Assembly: GCA_008080565.1 (NCBI GenBank)
Contig: VIKE01000010.1
Span: 62,001 to 126,000 of the forward strand
Source of the DNA: Rhodocyclaceae bacterium
Lineage (GTDB): Bacteria; Pseudomonadota; Gammaproteobacteria; Burkholderiales; Rhodocyclaceae
Direction: 5' to 3'
DNA length: 64,000 bases
Below, one piece after another: positions 7,663 through 17,235 of the stretch. Every line of letters starts with the position of its first letter. The first letter of the stretch is position 1. A program made the position numbers and the translations under genes. Under the pieces are notes generated by a model. It saw only the letters and a list, made by a program, of their open reading frames with translations, had not been told where the DNA came from and did no database searches.

Positions 7663-8827
7663 GGTGTTCAGATTCGCTCTCTACCGGAGCAACCGGCAAG
7701 GTAATGACAAACTCGGCGCCGTCGCCAGGCTCGGAAAACAGCTCGATCGCACCGCCATGCGCCCGCGCCACGCCAAGCGCAATGGCCAATCCCAATCCAG
7801 TTCCCTGCCCCTTGGTAGTGAAAAAGGGCTCAAAGATGCGGGCCTGCATTTCACGCGAGATCCCAGGTCCGCTATCGCGCACGCCAACTGCCACAAGATC
7901 GCCGCGACAATTGCCGGACAGGCAAATTTTGCCGCCCCCTGTTGTCGCCTGCATGGCATTTTCCAGCAAATTGACGAGGGCCCCAAACAAGGCTTTGCGA
8001 CTGCCAACGATCACCGCTCCGGCACAAGCGTCATCCAATACAAATTCGAGACCATGCTCGCCCATCAGCGGCTCGACCGTTTGTGCCGCCTCCACCAACA
8101 AGTCGGATACCAGGATGACATCTCGCCCAATACTCTCACCCCGCGCGAAGAGAAGAACATCCTGAATCAGGCGCTCCAGACGACGTAACTGTCCGCTTGC
8201 CTTCTCCGAAAATCGGGCTCGCGCCTCATCCGAAACACCAGCCTGGCCGAGGTTGGAGGTATAGAGCAGCGCGGCGGCCAGCGGCGTACGCAGTTGATGG
8301 GCTAGCGAAGCGGCCATTTCCCCCATGGCCGCCAGGCGCTGGTTGCGCTCCAGCTCAGTTTTCATATGGTGAGCGGCGGTTACATCATGGATGAGAAGAA
8401 TTTTTCCACCGGCAGAAGGCAACGAACTCTCTCCGATCGATAAGCGGCTATCGCCGTGCAACCACTCACCAATCGCCAATGTCGGCTCCAGACTGGCGCG
8501 CGCCACATCCCCCCAGTGCTGCCCGACCATGTCCGCCCCGAAAATTGCCATGGCTGCCGGGTTGACCGCAACAACGAGGGCGGCGGAATCAAGCAGCACC
8601 ACACCGGCCGGCAAGGCGTCGAGCAAAGACGAGAGACGTTCGGAAAGTGCTTCTTTTTCCTGATATTGCCGACGCAATTCACCGTTGGCGATCGCCAGTT
8701 CCTCGGTCAGTGAGGCGGCGCGAACCTGAAGCGCTTCATAGGCCTGGGTCAACTCGGCCGAAACCTGATTGAACATGGCAAATGCCCGTTGCAATTCGGC
8801 GGTCTTGGTGTCTGTGTCTGGTATCAA
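7655..8827 (-). CDS. fleS: flagellar sensor histidine kinase
   Basis: FleS/FlrB-type kinase that phosphorylates FleR. It has no membrane segments. An N-terminal coiled coil (about 10-65) is followed by a PAS-like domain (about 65-150), HisKA with His177 in SLAHQLRTPL, and an ATPase domain with LVNLLENAM (N box), DSGPGIS and GQGTGLGLA. Length is 390 residues. The start is uncertain: TTG at 8827 is the longest, with no good Shine-Dalgarno, and an ATG at residue 18 is an alternative. Divergent from fliF. Confidence 0.9.
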   Translation of the reverse strand: MIPDTDTKTAELQRAFAMFNQVSAELTQAYEALQVRAASLTEELAIANGELRRQYQEKEALSERLSSLLDALPAGVVLLDSAALVVAVNPAAMAIFGADMVGQHWGDVARASLEPTLAIGEWLHGDSRLSIGESSLPSAGGKILLIHDVTAAHHMKTELERNQRLAAMGEMAASLAHQLRTPLAAALLYTSNLGQAGVSDEARARFSEKASGQLRRLERLIQDVLLFARGESIGRDVILVSDLLVEAAQTVEPLMGEHGLEFVLDDACAGAVIVGSRKALFGALVNLLENAMQATTGGGKICLSGNCRGDLVAVGVRDSGPGISREMQARIFEPFFTTKGQGTGLGLAIALGVARAHGGAIELFSEPGDGAEFVITLPVAPVESESEHHG

Positions 8828-8885
8828 GAGATTGATCTGTGCGGCAACATCGAAAAAGAAAGGGTGAATTCAGCTCGGGTAATAG

Positions 8886-8898
8886 TAGAATATTTCTA
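8886..8898. promoter_or_regulatory. small palindrome in the fleS-fliF divergent region
   Basis: TAGAA-TAT-TTCTA between the divergent fleS and fliF genes. The whole intergenic stretch (8828-8958) is AT-rich. The element could be an operator for either gene; no known family site is recognised. Confidence 0.25.
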
Positions 8899-8905
8899 GG
8901 ATAAT

Positions 8906-8922
8906 TTGGCTTCTCGATTGAT
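8906..8922 (+). promoter_or_regulatory. weak sigma-54-like element before fliF
   Basis: TTTGGC (8905-8910) and TTGA (8918-8921) give GG-N10-GA: the -24 part is good but the -12 GC is GA here. It lies about 40 bases before fliF and is the best candidate seen for this operon, but it is imperfect. Confidence 0.3.
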
Positions 8923-8958
8923 TCTTCTTCTGTTTCACCGCAATTTGACCGGCTATTG

Positions 8959-10707
8959 ATGGCAGCAACAACTGAGACGACAGCAGGAAACGCACCGGCA
9001 GGAAATCCGGTGGAACGTCTGCGCGACGCCTTCGACCGGCTCGGCAGCCAGCAGAAGCTTGTCTTCATGGTAGCAACGGCCGCCATGATCGCCATCATTG
9101 TCGGCGCGATTCTGTGGAGCCGGCAGCCAGACTGGAAAACCCTCTTCTCCAATCTCAACGAGAAGGATGGCGGGACTATCGTCACCGTTCTCGAGCAGCA
9201 AAATATTCCTCACCGCTACAGCGACAACGGCGCATTGCAGGTCCCTGCCGACCGCGTCCATGACATTCGCCTCAAACTGGCCTCACAGGGACTGCCACGC
9301 GGCGGCATGGTGGGTTTTGAATTGATGGAAAACCAGAAATTCGGCATTAGTCAGTTTGCCGAACAGGTCAATTACCAACGCGGCCTGGAAGGCGAACTGG
9401 CCCGCACCATCCAGTCAATTGGCGCGGTGCAGTCGGCACGGGTCCATCTGGCCATCCCCAAACCCTCGGTCTTCGTCCGCGAAGAACAAAAGCCGACAGC
9501 ATCGATCATGCTCAACGTCTATCCCGGACGCTCGCTGGATGGCGCACAGATCGCCGGCATTACGCACCTGGTTTCGTCGAGCGTACCGCAATTGCCGGCC
9601 ACCAACGTCACGGTAATCGACCAGACTGGTGCCCTGCTTTCACAACTAAAAAACAGGCTCACTGAAGCCGGCCTCGATGCCACACAGGTCAAATATGTTC
9701 GGGATATCGAGGGCAGCATCATCAGGCGCATTGAGGACATCCTCAAGCCGATGCTGGGCGGCGAAAACTTCAAGGTTCAGGTCGCTGCCGACATCGACTT
9801 TTCCCAAAGCGAGCAAACAGCTGAAAGCTACCGCCCGAACAATACGCCGGAAACCACCGCCATCCGTAGTCGGCAGACCAATGAATCGGCCAGCGTGAAC
9901 CAATCAGCCGGGGGCGTTCCTGGCGCACTGACCAACCAGCCTCCGGTTCCGGCCACCGCACCGCTGACCCAACCAGCAACCGGCACCTCCCCCGGTCAAC
10001 CGGGAAAAACGGCCGAAACTCAAGGCAAGCTTGACGCCGCTGGCGTTACAGCGCCGCTCAACGGCGTCGGCCAGCCGATCAACACAAGCAAGGCCGCAAC
10101 GGTCAATTTTGAAGTCGACAAGACTATCCGCCACACGAAACAGGGCATGGGCGACATCCGGCGCCTGTCTGCTGCCGTTGTCATCAATCATCGCAAGGAC
10201 ATCGACAAGAACGGCCAGCCGGTCAACAAGCCGATTCCCGAGGCGGAAATGAAGCAGATCAACGAATTGGTCCGCGAAGCGATGGGCTTCAACAAGGAAC
10301 GCGGCGACTCGATCTCGGTTGCCAACGCGCCCTTCACCGCCGGCGAAAAGATCGATAGCTCGATACCGCTGTGGAAGGATCCGGAAACCATTTCCTACGC
10401 CAAGGATATTTTCAAGTACTTGTTGATCGCCCTGATCGTTGCCTTCCTCTTCCTGAAGATTATTCAACCCTCGCTGAAAACCATGTTCCCGTCAGCCGCC
10501 GAGCGCCGGGCTGCATCAACTGCCGAGGGCGTCGCCGGCGCCGCAGCGCATGTCAAGATTGCTGGAATCGATGGCGAACCGGGCGAGGACCACGTGCGGA
10601 TCGATCACTACGCCGCCAAGGTACAAAAGGCGCGCGACATAGCCGGTGCCGATCCAAAGGCAGTCGCCAACATCATCAAGGACTGGATGGGCGCCAATGC
10701 CTCCTAA
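8959..10707 (+). CDS. fliF: flagellar MS-ring protein FliF
   Basis: FliF builds the MS ring in the inner membrane. The protein has 582 residues, with two membrane segments (about 35-53, and about 477-497, YLLIALIVAFLFLKII) flanking the periplasmic YscJ/FliF ring-building domains (about 55-260, including the VNYQRGLEGELARTIQSI motif) and a long Pro/Thr/Gly-rich insert (about 290-370). The cytoplasmic tail carries the FliG-binding region (final 40 residues). The ATG at 8959 is preferred to a TTG one codon earlier. It opens the fliFGHIJ run and overlaps fliG by 11 bases. Confidence 0.96.
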   Translation: MAATTETTAGNAPAGNPVERLRDAFDRLGSQQKLVFMVATAAMIAIIVGAILWSRQPDWKTLFSNLNEKDGGTIVTVLEQQNIPHRYSDNGALQVPADRVHDIRLKLASQGLPRGGMVGFELMENQKFGISQFAEQVNYQRGLEGELARTIQSIGAVQSARVHLAIPKPSVFVREEQKPTASIMLNVYPGRSLDGAQIAGITHLVSSSVPQLPATNVTVIDQTGALLSQLKNRLTEAGLDATQVKYVRDIEGSIIRRIEDILKPMLGGENFKVQVAADIDFSQSEQTAESYRPNNTPETTAIRSRQTNESASVNQSAGGVPGALTNQPPVPATAPLTQPATGTSPGQPGKTAETQGKLDAAGVTAPLNGVGQPINTSKAATVNFEVDKTIRHTKQGMGDIRRLSAAVVINHRKDIDKNGQPVNKPIPEAEMKQINELVREAMGFNKERGDSISVANAPFTAGEKIDSSIPLWKDPETISYAKDIFKYLLIALIVAFLFLKIIQPSLKTMFPSAAERRAASTAEGVAGAAAHVKIAGIDGEPGEDHVRIDHYAAKVQKARDIAGADPKAVANIIKDWMGANAS

Positions 10708-11701
10708 CGCAGAAGACGGCCTGGAAAGGAGTGCAACACTGTTGATCGCGCTCGGCGAAGACCATGCCGCCGAAGTGCTCAAGCACCTTGGCCCTCGCGA
10801 GGTCCAAAAACTCGGGCACGCCATGGCTGCACTCAAGAGTGTGCCGCGAACAACAGTCGAAAGCGTACTGGACGAGTTCCACAAGAATGCCGAAGAACAC
10901 GCGGCCGTACACGTCGATACCGACAACTACATTCGCTCCGTGCTGACCAAGGCGCTGGGTGACGACAAGGCATCGAACCTTATTTCACGCATCCTCCAAG
11001 GTGGCGAAACATCGGGGATTGAGGGCTTGAAATGGATGGACGCGACAACCGTCGCTGATTTGATCAAGAACGAGCACCCGCAGATCATCGCGACGATTCT
11101 GGTCCATCTGGAACACGACCACTCGAGCGAGATTCTCAATCACTTTACCGAGCGCCTGCGCAACGACGTTGTTTTGCGCATCGCCACGCTCGAAGGAATT
11201 CAACCATCCGCATTGCGCGAACTGAACGAAGCAATGATGCGCATCCTGTCCGGCTCGACCAGCGTGAAGCGGACGGCAATGGGCGGCATTCGCACCGTTG
11301 CCGAAATACTCAATTTCATCGGTACCGCCAACGAAACTTCGGTTGTCGATGCGATCCGTGAATACGACCCTGACCTGGCCCAGAAGATTCTCGATGAAAT
11401 GTTTGTTTTCGAAAACCTGATGGAAATCGACGATCGCTCCATCCAGCTCATTTTGCGCGAAGTTCAGTCTGACTCGCTGATCCTTGCGCTCAAGGGTGCC
11501 TCTCCCGATCTCCGCGAAAAGATTTTCAAGAACATGTCGCAACGGGCTGCAGAAATGCTGCGCGAAGACCTCGAGTCGAAAGGGCCCGTCCGTCTTTCCG
11601 AAGTCGAAGGCGAGCAAAAGGAAATCCTCAAGGTGGTACGTCGGCTCGCAGACGAGGGACAAATCGTCCTTGGTGGTGCCGGCGGCGAACAAATGGTCTA
11701 A
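10697..11701 (+). CDS. fliG: flagellar motor switch protein FliG
   Basis: FliG is the rotor protein that takes torque from the stators and binds FliF and FliM. With the ATG at 10697 (MPPNAEDGLERSATLLIALG) it has 334 residues, the family norm; an upstream in-frame ATG at 10646 gives an atypical N-terminus. The middle domain holds the EHPQ motif (NEHPQIIATILVHL, about 125-138). The C-terminal torque domain has the conserved acidic and basic helix DDRSIQLILREV. It overlaps fliF by 11 bases. Confidence 0.96.
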   Translation: MPPNAEDGLERSATLLIALGEDHAAEVLKHLGPREVQKLGHAMAALKSVPRTTVESVLDEFHKNAEEHAAVHVDTDNYIRSVLTKALGDDKASNLISRILQGGETSGIEGLKWMDATTVADLIKNEHPQIIATILVHLEHDHSSEILNHFTERLRNDVVLRIATLEGIQPSALRELNEAMMRILSGSTSVKRTAMGGIRTVAEILNFIGTANETSVVDAIREYDPDLAQKILDEMFVFENLMEIDDRSIQLILREVQSDSLILALKGASPDLREKIFKNMSQRAAEMLREDLESKGPVRLSEVEGEQKEILKVVRRLADEGQIVLGGAGGEQMV

Positions 11702-11707
11702 CACGAG

Positions 11708-12427
11708 ATGGCAGGCGTCATACCCAAGGACAAGCTCGCGGGCTATCAGCGCTGGAACATCGGCTCGCTCGATGCCAAACCCGTGTCACCCAGCCAGTCG
11801 CCAGTCGACACGACCAGCCCCGCCCCTGCAGCAGCCCCCTCCACCGCCTCCGGCCAACCCGAAGTGCATGCCGCGCAGAGCCTGACGAACGCTGAAGATG
11901 TTCAACGCATCCACGACGAAGCTCGTGCCACTGGATACAGCCTCGGCTACCGCGAAGGACTTGAATCCGGGCAACAGGCAATGGCGACAACGGCGGCCGA
12001 AACTACGGCGCAATTTGCCGAGCTTCTGGGCAACCTGCAGATATCCCTGGCTCATCTCGACCAACACGTCGCCGAACAGGTACTCAGCCTCGCCCTTGAA
12101 ACGGCAGCACAAGTACTTCGCGGCGCGATCAACACGCGCCGAGAACTGCTCTTGCCTGTCATTCGCGAGGCACTCGCTGCATTGCCCCTGCATCATGCCC
12201 ATGTCGTTCTCCGGCTGAGTCCGGCCGACGCCACGGTGATTCGCGAACAGATCGGCGAACAACTCTCCCAAACCGGCGCCCAGATCATTGACGACCCCGA
12301 GATTTCGCCGGGCGGATGCCTGCTTGTTGCCGGCGCAAGCGAGGTCGATGCCACGATTGAAACACGCTGGAAGCGTGTACTTGAGTCGATCGGTATCGCC
12401 CCTTCGGAATGGATGAACCAACCTTGA
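11708..12427 (+). CDS. fliH: flagellar export ATPase regulator FliH
   Basis: FliH binds the ATPase FliI and anchors it at the C ring. At 239 residues it shows a Pro/Ala-rich N-terminal region, a helical part with Gly-rich [15 protein letters not shown] (about 78-92, the FliH GxxxG-type helix) and a C-terminal domain ending with [26 protein letters not shown]. It lies 6 bases after fliG and overlaps fliI by 19 bases, which fits translational coupling. Confidence 0.93.
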   Translation: MAGVIPKDKLAGYQRWNIGSLDAKPVSPSQSPVDTTSPAPAAAPSTASGQPEVHAAQSLTNAEDVQRIHDEARATGYSLGYREGLESGQQAMATTAAETTAQFAELLGNLQISLAHLDQHVAEQVLSLALETAAQVLRGAINTRRELLLPVIREALAALPLHHAHVVLRLSPADATVIREQIGEQLSQTGAQIIDDPEISPGGCLLVAGASEVDATIETRWKRVLESIGIAPSEWMNQP

Positions 12428-13827
12428 TCGCCCTACCCGACCACGTCGGGCGCTGGCAGCGTTTTCTCGAAGGCTGCGAGTTGTCTGCCGCTTCTGCCCA
12501 ACCTCTCTGGCCGGCGGGCCGTTTGACAAGGATCAACGGCCTCGTCATGGAGGCGTCGGGCCTGAAACTGCCGCTTGGCAGTTCATGTCATATTTTCCCG
12601 GCTAGCGGAGCACCAGTCGAGGCAGAAGTGGTCGGATTCGCCGGAGAAAAGCTCTATCTGATGCCATCCGATGATGTCTTCGGACTGGCCCCAGGCGCTC
12701 GCGTCATCGCTTGCGACACCCCCAACCCGGCGCCGCGGGTCGACTTTCCTGTCAAGCACAAGCGCCGGGCCATTGATCGAGCCAAGCAGGGTCCGGTTGG
12801 CGACGAATTGCTAGGCCGTGTGCTCGACGGCGTTGGCCGCCCACTCGACAGCAAGGGTCCGCTCAGATCAAACCTGACCCGCCCCCTGCAAAGCCGCCCG
12901 ATCAATCCGATGACCCGGGCAGCGATCGAACACCCTCTCGACGTCGGCATTCGTTCCATCAACGCATTGCTGACTGTTGGCCGAGGTCAGCGCATGGGGC
13001 TCTTCGCCGGGTCAGGCGTTGGCAAGTCGGTACTCCTAGGCATGATGGCTCGCTATACCGAAGCCGAAGTGATTGTCGTCGGACTTATCGGCGAACGCGG
13101 CCGGGAAGTGAAGGAGTTCATCGAGCAGATCCTTGGTGAAGAAGGCATGCGCCGGGCCGTCGTCGTTGCCGCACCGGCCGATACCGGCCCGCTGATGCGA
13201 CTGCAGGGCGCAGCTTATGCAACGACCATTGCCGAGTATTTCCGTGACCAGGGAAAACAGGTTCTGCTCATCATGGACTCCCTGACCCGTTATGCCATGG
13301 CGCAACGGGAGATTGCCCTGGCCATTGGCGAACCCCCTGCAACGCGAGGCTATCCTCCCTCGGTATTTGCACGCTTGCCACAACTTGTCGAGCGGGCAGG
13401 TAACGGCCCGGAAGGCGGCGGCTCGATGACGGCCTTCTACACGGTTCTGGCCGAAGGCGATGACCAGCAGGATCCGATTGCCGATTCGGCGCGCGCCATT
13501 CTCGACGGTCACATCGTGTTATCCAGAACCTTGGCCGACGCCGGGCATTACCCGGCCATCGACATCGAGCAGTCGATCAGCCGCGCCATGGTCAATTTGA
13601 TCGAACCGGCACAACTCGATCAAATTCGCCGTTTCAAGGTGCTTTTTGCCCGCTACCAGCGCTCCCGCGACCTGATTTCGGTTGGTGCCTATTCGCCGGG
13701 GTCTGACCCGGTGCTGGATCAGGCAATAAACCTCTATCCGCGGATGGAAGCCTTTCTTCAGCAGCAACTGACCGAGCAAGCCGATTTCACAAGCAGCGTC
13801 AGCGCCCTTTCTGCACTGTTCCCCTAA
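12409..13827 (+). CDS. fliI: flagellum-specific ATPase FliI
   Basis: FliI is the F1-beta-like ATPase of the export apparatus; it unfolds and releases substrates with FliH and FliJ. The 472 residues include Walker A GSGVGKS (about 202-208), a Walker B in [10 protein letters not shown], and the FliI/YscN signature [18 protein letters not shown]. Length is normal. The ATG at 12409 lies inside the fliH end; the Shine-Dalgarno is within fliH. The operon continues with fliJ three bases after the stop. Confidence 0.96.
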   Translation: MDEPTLIALPDHVGRWQRFLEGCELSAASAQPLWPAGRLTRINGLVMEASGLKLPLGSSCHIFPASGAPVEAEVVGFAGEKLYLMPSDDVFGLAPGARVIACDTPNPAPRVDFPVKHKRRAIDRAKQGPVGDELLGRVLDGVGRPLDSKGPLRSNLTRPLQSRPINPMTRAAIEHPLDVGIRSINALLTVGRGQRMGLFAGSGVGKSVLLGMMARYTEAEVIVVGLIGERGREVKEFIEQILGEEGMRRAVVVAAPADTGPLMRLQGAAYATTIAEYFRDQGKQVLLIMDSLTRYAMAQREIALAIGEPPATRGYPPSVFARLPQLVERAGNGPEGGGSMTAFYTVLAEGDDQQDPIADSARAILDGHIVLSRTLADAGHYPAIDIEQSISRAMVNLIEPAQLDQIRRFKVLFARYQRSRDLISVGAYSPGSDPVLDQAINLYPRMEAFLQQQLTEQADFTSSVSALSALFP

Positions 13828-13830
13828 ACC

Positions 13831-14286
13831 ATGGCAAACAAGTTTTCGTTGCAGCCCTTGCTGGAACTGATGCAAACCCGTTCAGACGAAGCCACGCGCC
13901 AACTTGGCCAGTTGATTGCCGCCGAGCAAAGCGCCCGCAGCCGCCTTCAGATGCTTGAGGATTATCGTGCCGACTATGCAGTCAAATTGCGCGAAGCCTG
14001 CATGCAAGGGCTGACACCGATGGCACTAAGGAACTATCAGGACTTCCTCGCTCGCATCGATGAGGCAATCGGTCAGCAAACATTGGCCGTTCGCCATTCA
14101 GAGCAGAATACAGCGAGCGGTCAGGAAAACTGGAAAGAACAGAACAAGCGCCTGAAAGCCATCGACACCCTCTCGCATCGACACGACGTGCGTGAGAAAG
14201 TCCTTGATAACAAGCAGCAGCAGAAAATCCAGGAAGAACACTCGGCCCGAAAATACGCCGTGCGCAACGAAGAAGAATCGGACTGA
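13831..14286 (+). CDS. fliJ: flagellar export protein FliJ
   Basis: FliJ is a coiled-coil stalk protein of the export ATPase. The 151 residues are almost wholly helical and rich in Gln, Arg and Glu (for example MQTRSDEATRQLGQLIAAEQ near 12-31), and the position directly after fliI is typical. It ends two codons before a sigma-54 element that appears to drive fliK onward. Confidence 0.9.
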   Translation: MANKFSLQPLLELMQTRSDEATRQLGQLIAAEQSARSRLQMLEDYRADYAVKLREACMQGLTPMALRNYQDFLARIDEAIGQQTLAVRHSEQNTASGQENWKEQNKRLKAIDTLSHRHDVREKVLDNKQQQKIQEEHSARKYAVRNEEESD

Positions 14287-14289
14287 TAT

Positions 14290-14306
14290 CAGGCACATGC
14301 CTTGCT
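14290..14306 (+). promoter_or_regulatory. sigma-54 promoter of fliK-fliL-fliM-fliN
   Basis: CAGGCAC at 14290-14296 and TTGCT at 14302-14306 give GG-N10-GC with intact GGCAC and TTGC elements; only the T before GG is replaced by A. The predicted start is near 14317, 28 bases before the fliK ATG. It follows the fliJ stop codon by 3 bases. Confidence 0.75.
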
Positions 14307-14344
14307 TACCTTGACAGCATCTCCATGTACCCCAAGGTCTGATC

Positions 14345-15610
14345 ATGAGTATTCCTGCAGTTACCAGTTTGATCGCAGCCCTCGGCGGAAAAACGGCCTT
14401 GCCCGGTCTTGGAGAAATACTTGCAGAGAACAGCTTGCCGCTAGACTTTGCAGCACTTCTTGCCGAGCAGATTCCTGCGTCAGGGCAGACCACCCCGGCA
14501 TTACTCGCAGCCGAAAGCGCTCCGGCTGGCCAACAGCCGGACACTGAACTGCTGAGCGAGATCATTGCTCAGACGAGCATGGCCAAGGACAAAGCCACGC
14601 TTCCCATCGATACCAAGCCGTCGCCAAGCTCCACGGTGATTGAGGGAAGTGCCGAGAATGTGCTGGCAGCGCTGTCCGCCAACCCCTGCCTGCCCGCAAC
14701 GACCATCACTGAGCCAGATCACAAGGTGGAAGATAGCGAGAAGGAGCGAAAACTTGCGGCCAACGCCGACTCCATCCCGATGGATCCGGGCTTGGCGGCC
14801 CAGTACGTCGTACCAATGACCACTCCGCCAGTTCAAAATCGCCCCACTGAGAGTGTCGACCGCAACAAGCCGGACACAGCCCCTCATATGGCCAAGGCAG
14901 ACGGCGTTGATTCCGCCGACAAGGACGGGCGCCCGGCCTTGTCGGAACAGAGGAACGCACTCCTTTCCAGCAATACTCAGACCGCCACACCTCCCACTAC
15001 CCCCGTGGCCCAAAATACCGAATTGCGGATTCCGCCACGTTCAGACACCGGGAATGCGGCAATTCTTGCCGGCGACTCGAATCCCGGCAACAGCGGCTCG
15101 ACCCCAGCCTTCGCAACGGCACTGGCCGCGACTGGAGCAGCGAATGGCACAGCTGCGCCAACAACCCAGCCGACCATCACCAGCGCAATCAATTCACCAA
15201 ACTGGACTCAGGATTTTGGCTCCCGTGTCGTCTGGCTAGCCAAAAATGACCAACAGGTCGCCCAGATCAACATTAACCCGCCGCAACTGGGCCCGATTCA
15301 AATCACCCTCACGATCAACGGAGACCAGACTACCGCCGCATTCGCCTCGCCGCATCCGGAAGTCCGCCAGGCTATTCAGGACTCCCTGCCCCAACTGCGT
15401 GAAATGTTCTCGAATGCCGGCATCAGCCTCGGCCAAGCCAATGTTGGCAGCCAATTACCTTCACAGAACCGCGAAACTCCTTTTCAGTTTGGCAATGAAG
15501 CCCGCTCAACCGGGGAAAACGCTATACTTTCGCCCGATAGTCACGCAAGCTCCAACCCGGCCGGAATACCAATTCAGCGGGGACGAGGTTTGGTAGACCT
15601 GTTCGCATAA
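14345..15610 (+). CDS. fliK: flagellar hook-length control protein FliK
   Basis: FliK measures the hook and switches export from rod/hook to filament substrates. The 421 residues have the FliK pattern: a long low-complexity Pro/Thr/Ala-rich N-terminal part and a globular C-terminal domain (about 280-375) with INPPQLGPIQITLTINGDQT and HPEVRQAIQDSLPQLREMF. The start is ATG at 14345. Its own sigma-54 promoter separates it from fliFGHIJ; fliL follows after 35 bases. Confidence 0.92.
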   Translation: MSIPAVTSLIAALGGKTALPGLGEILAENSLPLDFAALLAEQIPASGQTTPALLAAESAPAGQQPDTELLSEIIAQTSMAKDKATLPIDTKPSPSSTVIEGSAENVLAALSANPCLPATTITEPDHKVEDSEKERKLAANADSIPMDPGLAAQYVVPMTTPPVQNRPTESVDRNKPDTAPHMAKADGVDSADKDGRPALSEQRNALLSSNTQTATPPTTPVAQNTELRIPPRSDTGNAAILAGDSNPGNSGSTPAFATALAATGAANGTAAPTTQPTITSAINSPNWTQDFGSRVVWLAKNDQQVAQININPPQLGPIQITLTINGDQTTAAFASPHPEVRQAIQDSLPQLREMFSNAGISLGQANVGSQLPSQNRETPFQFGNEARSTGENAILSPDSHASSNPAGIPIQRGRGLVDLFA

Positions 15611-15645
15611 CCGGATCGTCATGATCGAGTAAAGAGGGAGAGACA

Positions 15646-16212
15646 ATGGCCAAGGATGCCAAGCCAGCCGAAGAAGGGGCCGAAGCCCCCCCGAAAAAAA
15701 GCAAAAAACTGTTGATCATCATCCTTGCCGTCGTTCTTCTAGTGGTGCTGGGTGGAGGCGCTGCCTTCATGTTGCTCAAGAAGGGCGACCACGCCGAGGA
15801 CGATGAAGAAAACGCTGAAGAAACAGCCAAGCCCGCCAAAAAGAAAGACAAGAAAAAAGACAAGGAAGCGCATCCGGTCTTTATCAATCTCGATGCATTT
15901 ACCGTCAATCTGGTCCCCGAAACCGGCGACCAGTATCTGCAGGTGGCGCTCTCGCTTGAAGTTGAAGATGCAACGGCCGAGCCGGATATCAAGACCAAGA
16001 TGCCGAAGATTCGCAACAATCTGACCCTCTTGCTGTCGTCGAAAAAAGCCTCCGAACTACTACCCAAGGAAGGCAAGGAAAAACTGGCAGAAGCCCTCAA
16101 GGACGAGATCAATTCGGTCATTGAGCCCCCGGTCAAGAACAAGAAAGGTGTAGCCGAAGCCCCAGAAGGTCCGGTCAAGGCCGTCCTGTTCACCTCATTT
16201 ATTATTCAGTAA
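15646..16212 (+). CDS. fliL: flagellar basal body-associated protein FliL
   Basis: FliL is an inner-membrane protein that supports stator function near the basal body. The 188 residues include a charged cytoplasmic N-terminus, one membrane segment (about 22-44, LLIIILAVVLLVVLGGGAAF), a highly charged Glu/Lys linker (about 50-78) and the periplasmic FliL domain starting at VFINLDAFTVNLVPETGDQY. The start ATG lies behind AGAGGGAGAG. The 6-base gap to fliM suggests co-translation. Confidence 0.93.
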   Translation: MAKDAKPAEEGAEAPPKKSKKLLIIILAVVLLVVLGGGAAFMLLKKGDHAEDDEENAEETAKPAKKKDKKKDKEAHPVFINLDAFTVNLVPETGDQYLQVALSLEVEDATAEPDIKTKMPKIRNNLTLLLSSKKASELLPKEGKEKLAEALKDEINSVIEPPVKNKKGVAEAPEGPVKAVLFTSFIIQ

Positions 16213-16218
16213 GGATCC

Positions 16219-17235
16219 ATGGCGGGAGATTTTCTATCCCAGGACGAGGTTGATGCCCTACTCAAGGGCGTCACCGGTGAAACCGACGAACCCGAAGAAG
16301 GCGAAGGGGAAGGCGGCGGGATACGTTCGTACAATCTTGGCACCCAGGAGCGGATCGTCCGGGGCCGGATGCCGACTCTGGAACTGGTCAACGAGCGCTT
16401 CGCGCGCTATCTGCGCATCGGCCTGTTCAACTACATGCATCGCAACGCGGAAATCTCGGTTGGCCCGATCCGCGTACAGAAATACAGCGAGTTCATCCGC
16501 AATCTGGTCGTCCCGACCAACCTGAATCTGGTCATTGCCAAGCCACTGCGCGGCACCGCATTGTTTGTCTTCGATCCGAACCTGGTATTTCTGGTCGTCG
16601 ACAACATGTTCGGTGGCGATGGACGCTTCCATACCCGCGTTGAAGGACGTGATTTCACGGCCACCGAACAGCGCATCATCCAGGGTTTACTGAACGTTGT
16701 TTTCACCGAGTACAGCAAATCTTGGAAGCCGGTGTACGACATCAACTTCGAGTACATTCGCTCGGAGATGAACTCGCAGTTCGCCAATATCGCAACGCCG
16801 TCGGAAATCGTCGTTTCAACGACATTCACGCTTGAATTCGGGGGCGCGACGGCAGATATGCACATCTGCTTCCCGTACTCGATGCTCGAGCCGATCCGCG
16901 ACCTGCTCTACAGCACGATGCAAAGTGACCAGCTATCGACCGACAAGCGCTGGATCGGCACGTTACGCAAGCAGTTGCAGGGGGCCGAAGTGGAAATTGT
17001 CGCGCATCTGGGGACGGGGAAAATATCGCTGCGCGAAATTCTGAATCTCAAAGAGGGCGACGTTATTCCCCTGAACCTGTCGCCGAAAATAGAGGCACTG
17101 GTTGATAACGTGCCTTTGATGGAATGTTCCTATGGCCAGCAAAACGGCCAATACGCACTTAAAGTCGAGCGATTCATCGCTGCTTCGCCCGACGCACCGC
17201 CCGGGGAACCGGTGATGGGAGAGAAAAATGGCTGA
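16219..17235 (+). CDS. fliM: flagellar motor switch protein FliM
   Basis: FliM is the C-ring subunit that binds phosphorylated CheY. The N-terminal CheY-binding peptide is present (LSQDEVDALLKGV, residues 6-18). The CheC-like middle domain (about 50-230) and C-terminal SpoA domain follow. The 338 residues are normal length. It overlaps fliN by 8 bases. The same L-S-x-x-E/D-x-x-x-L-L peptide logic may help to read the repeated motifs in CheZ. Confidence 0.96.
   Translation: MAGDFLSQDEVDALLKGVTGETDEPEEGEGEGGGIRSYNLGTQERIVRGRMPTLELVNERFARYLRIGLFNYMHRNAEISVGPIRVQKYSEFIRNLVVPTNLNLVIAKPLRGTALFVFDPNLVFLVVDNMFGGDGRFHTRVEGRDFTATEQRIIQGLLNVVFTEYSKSWKPVYDINFEYIRSEMNSQFANIATPSEIVVSTTFTLEFGGATADMHICFPYSMLEPIRDLLYSTMQSDQLSTDKRWIGTLRKQLQGAEVEIVAHLGTGKISLREILNLKEGDVIPLNLSPKIEALVDNVPLMECSYGQQNGQYALKVERFIAASPDAPPGEPVMGEKNG

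Noticed and set aside
10646-10697. Upstream ATG for FliG
   Set aside because: It adds 17 atypical residues overlapping fliF; the ATG at 10697 gives the standard FliG N-terminus.
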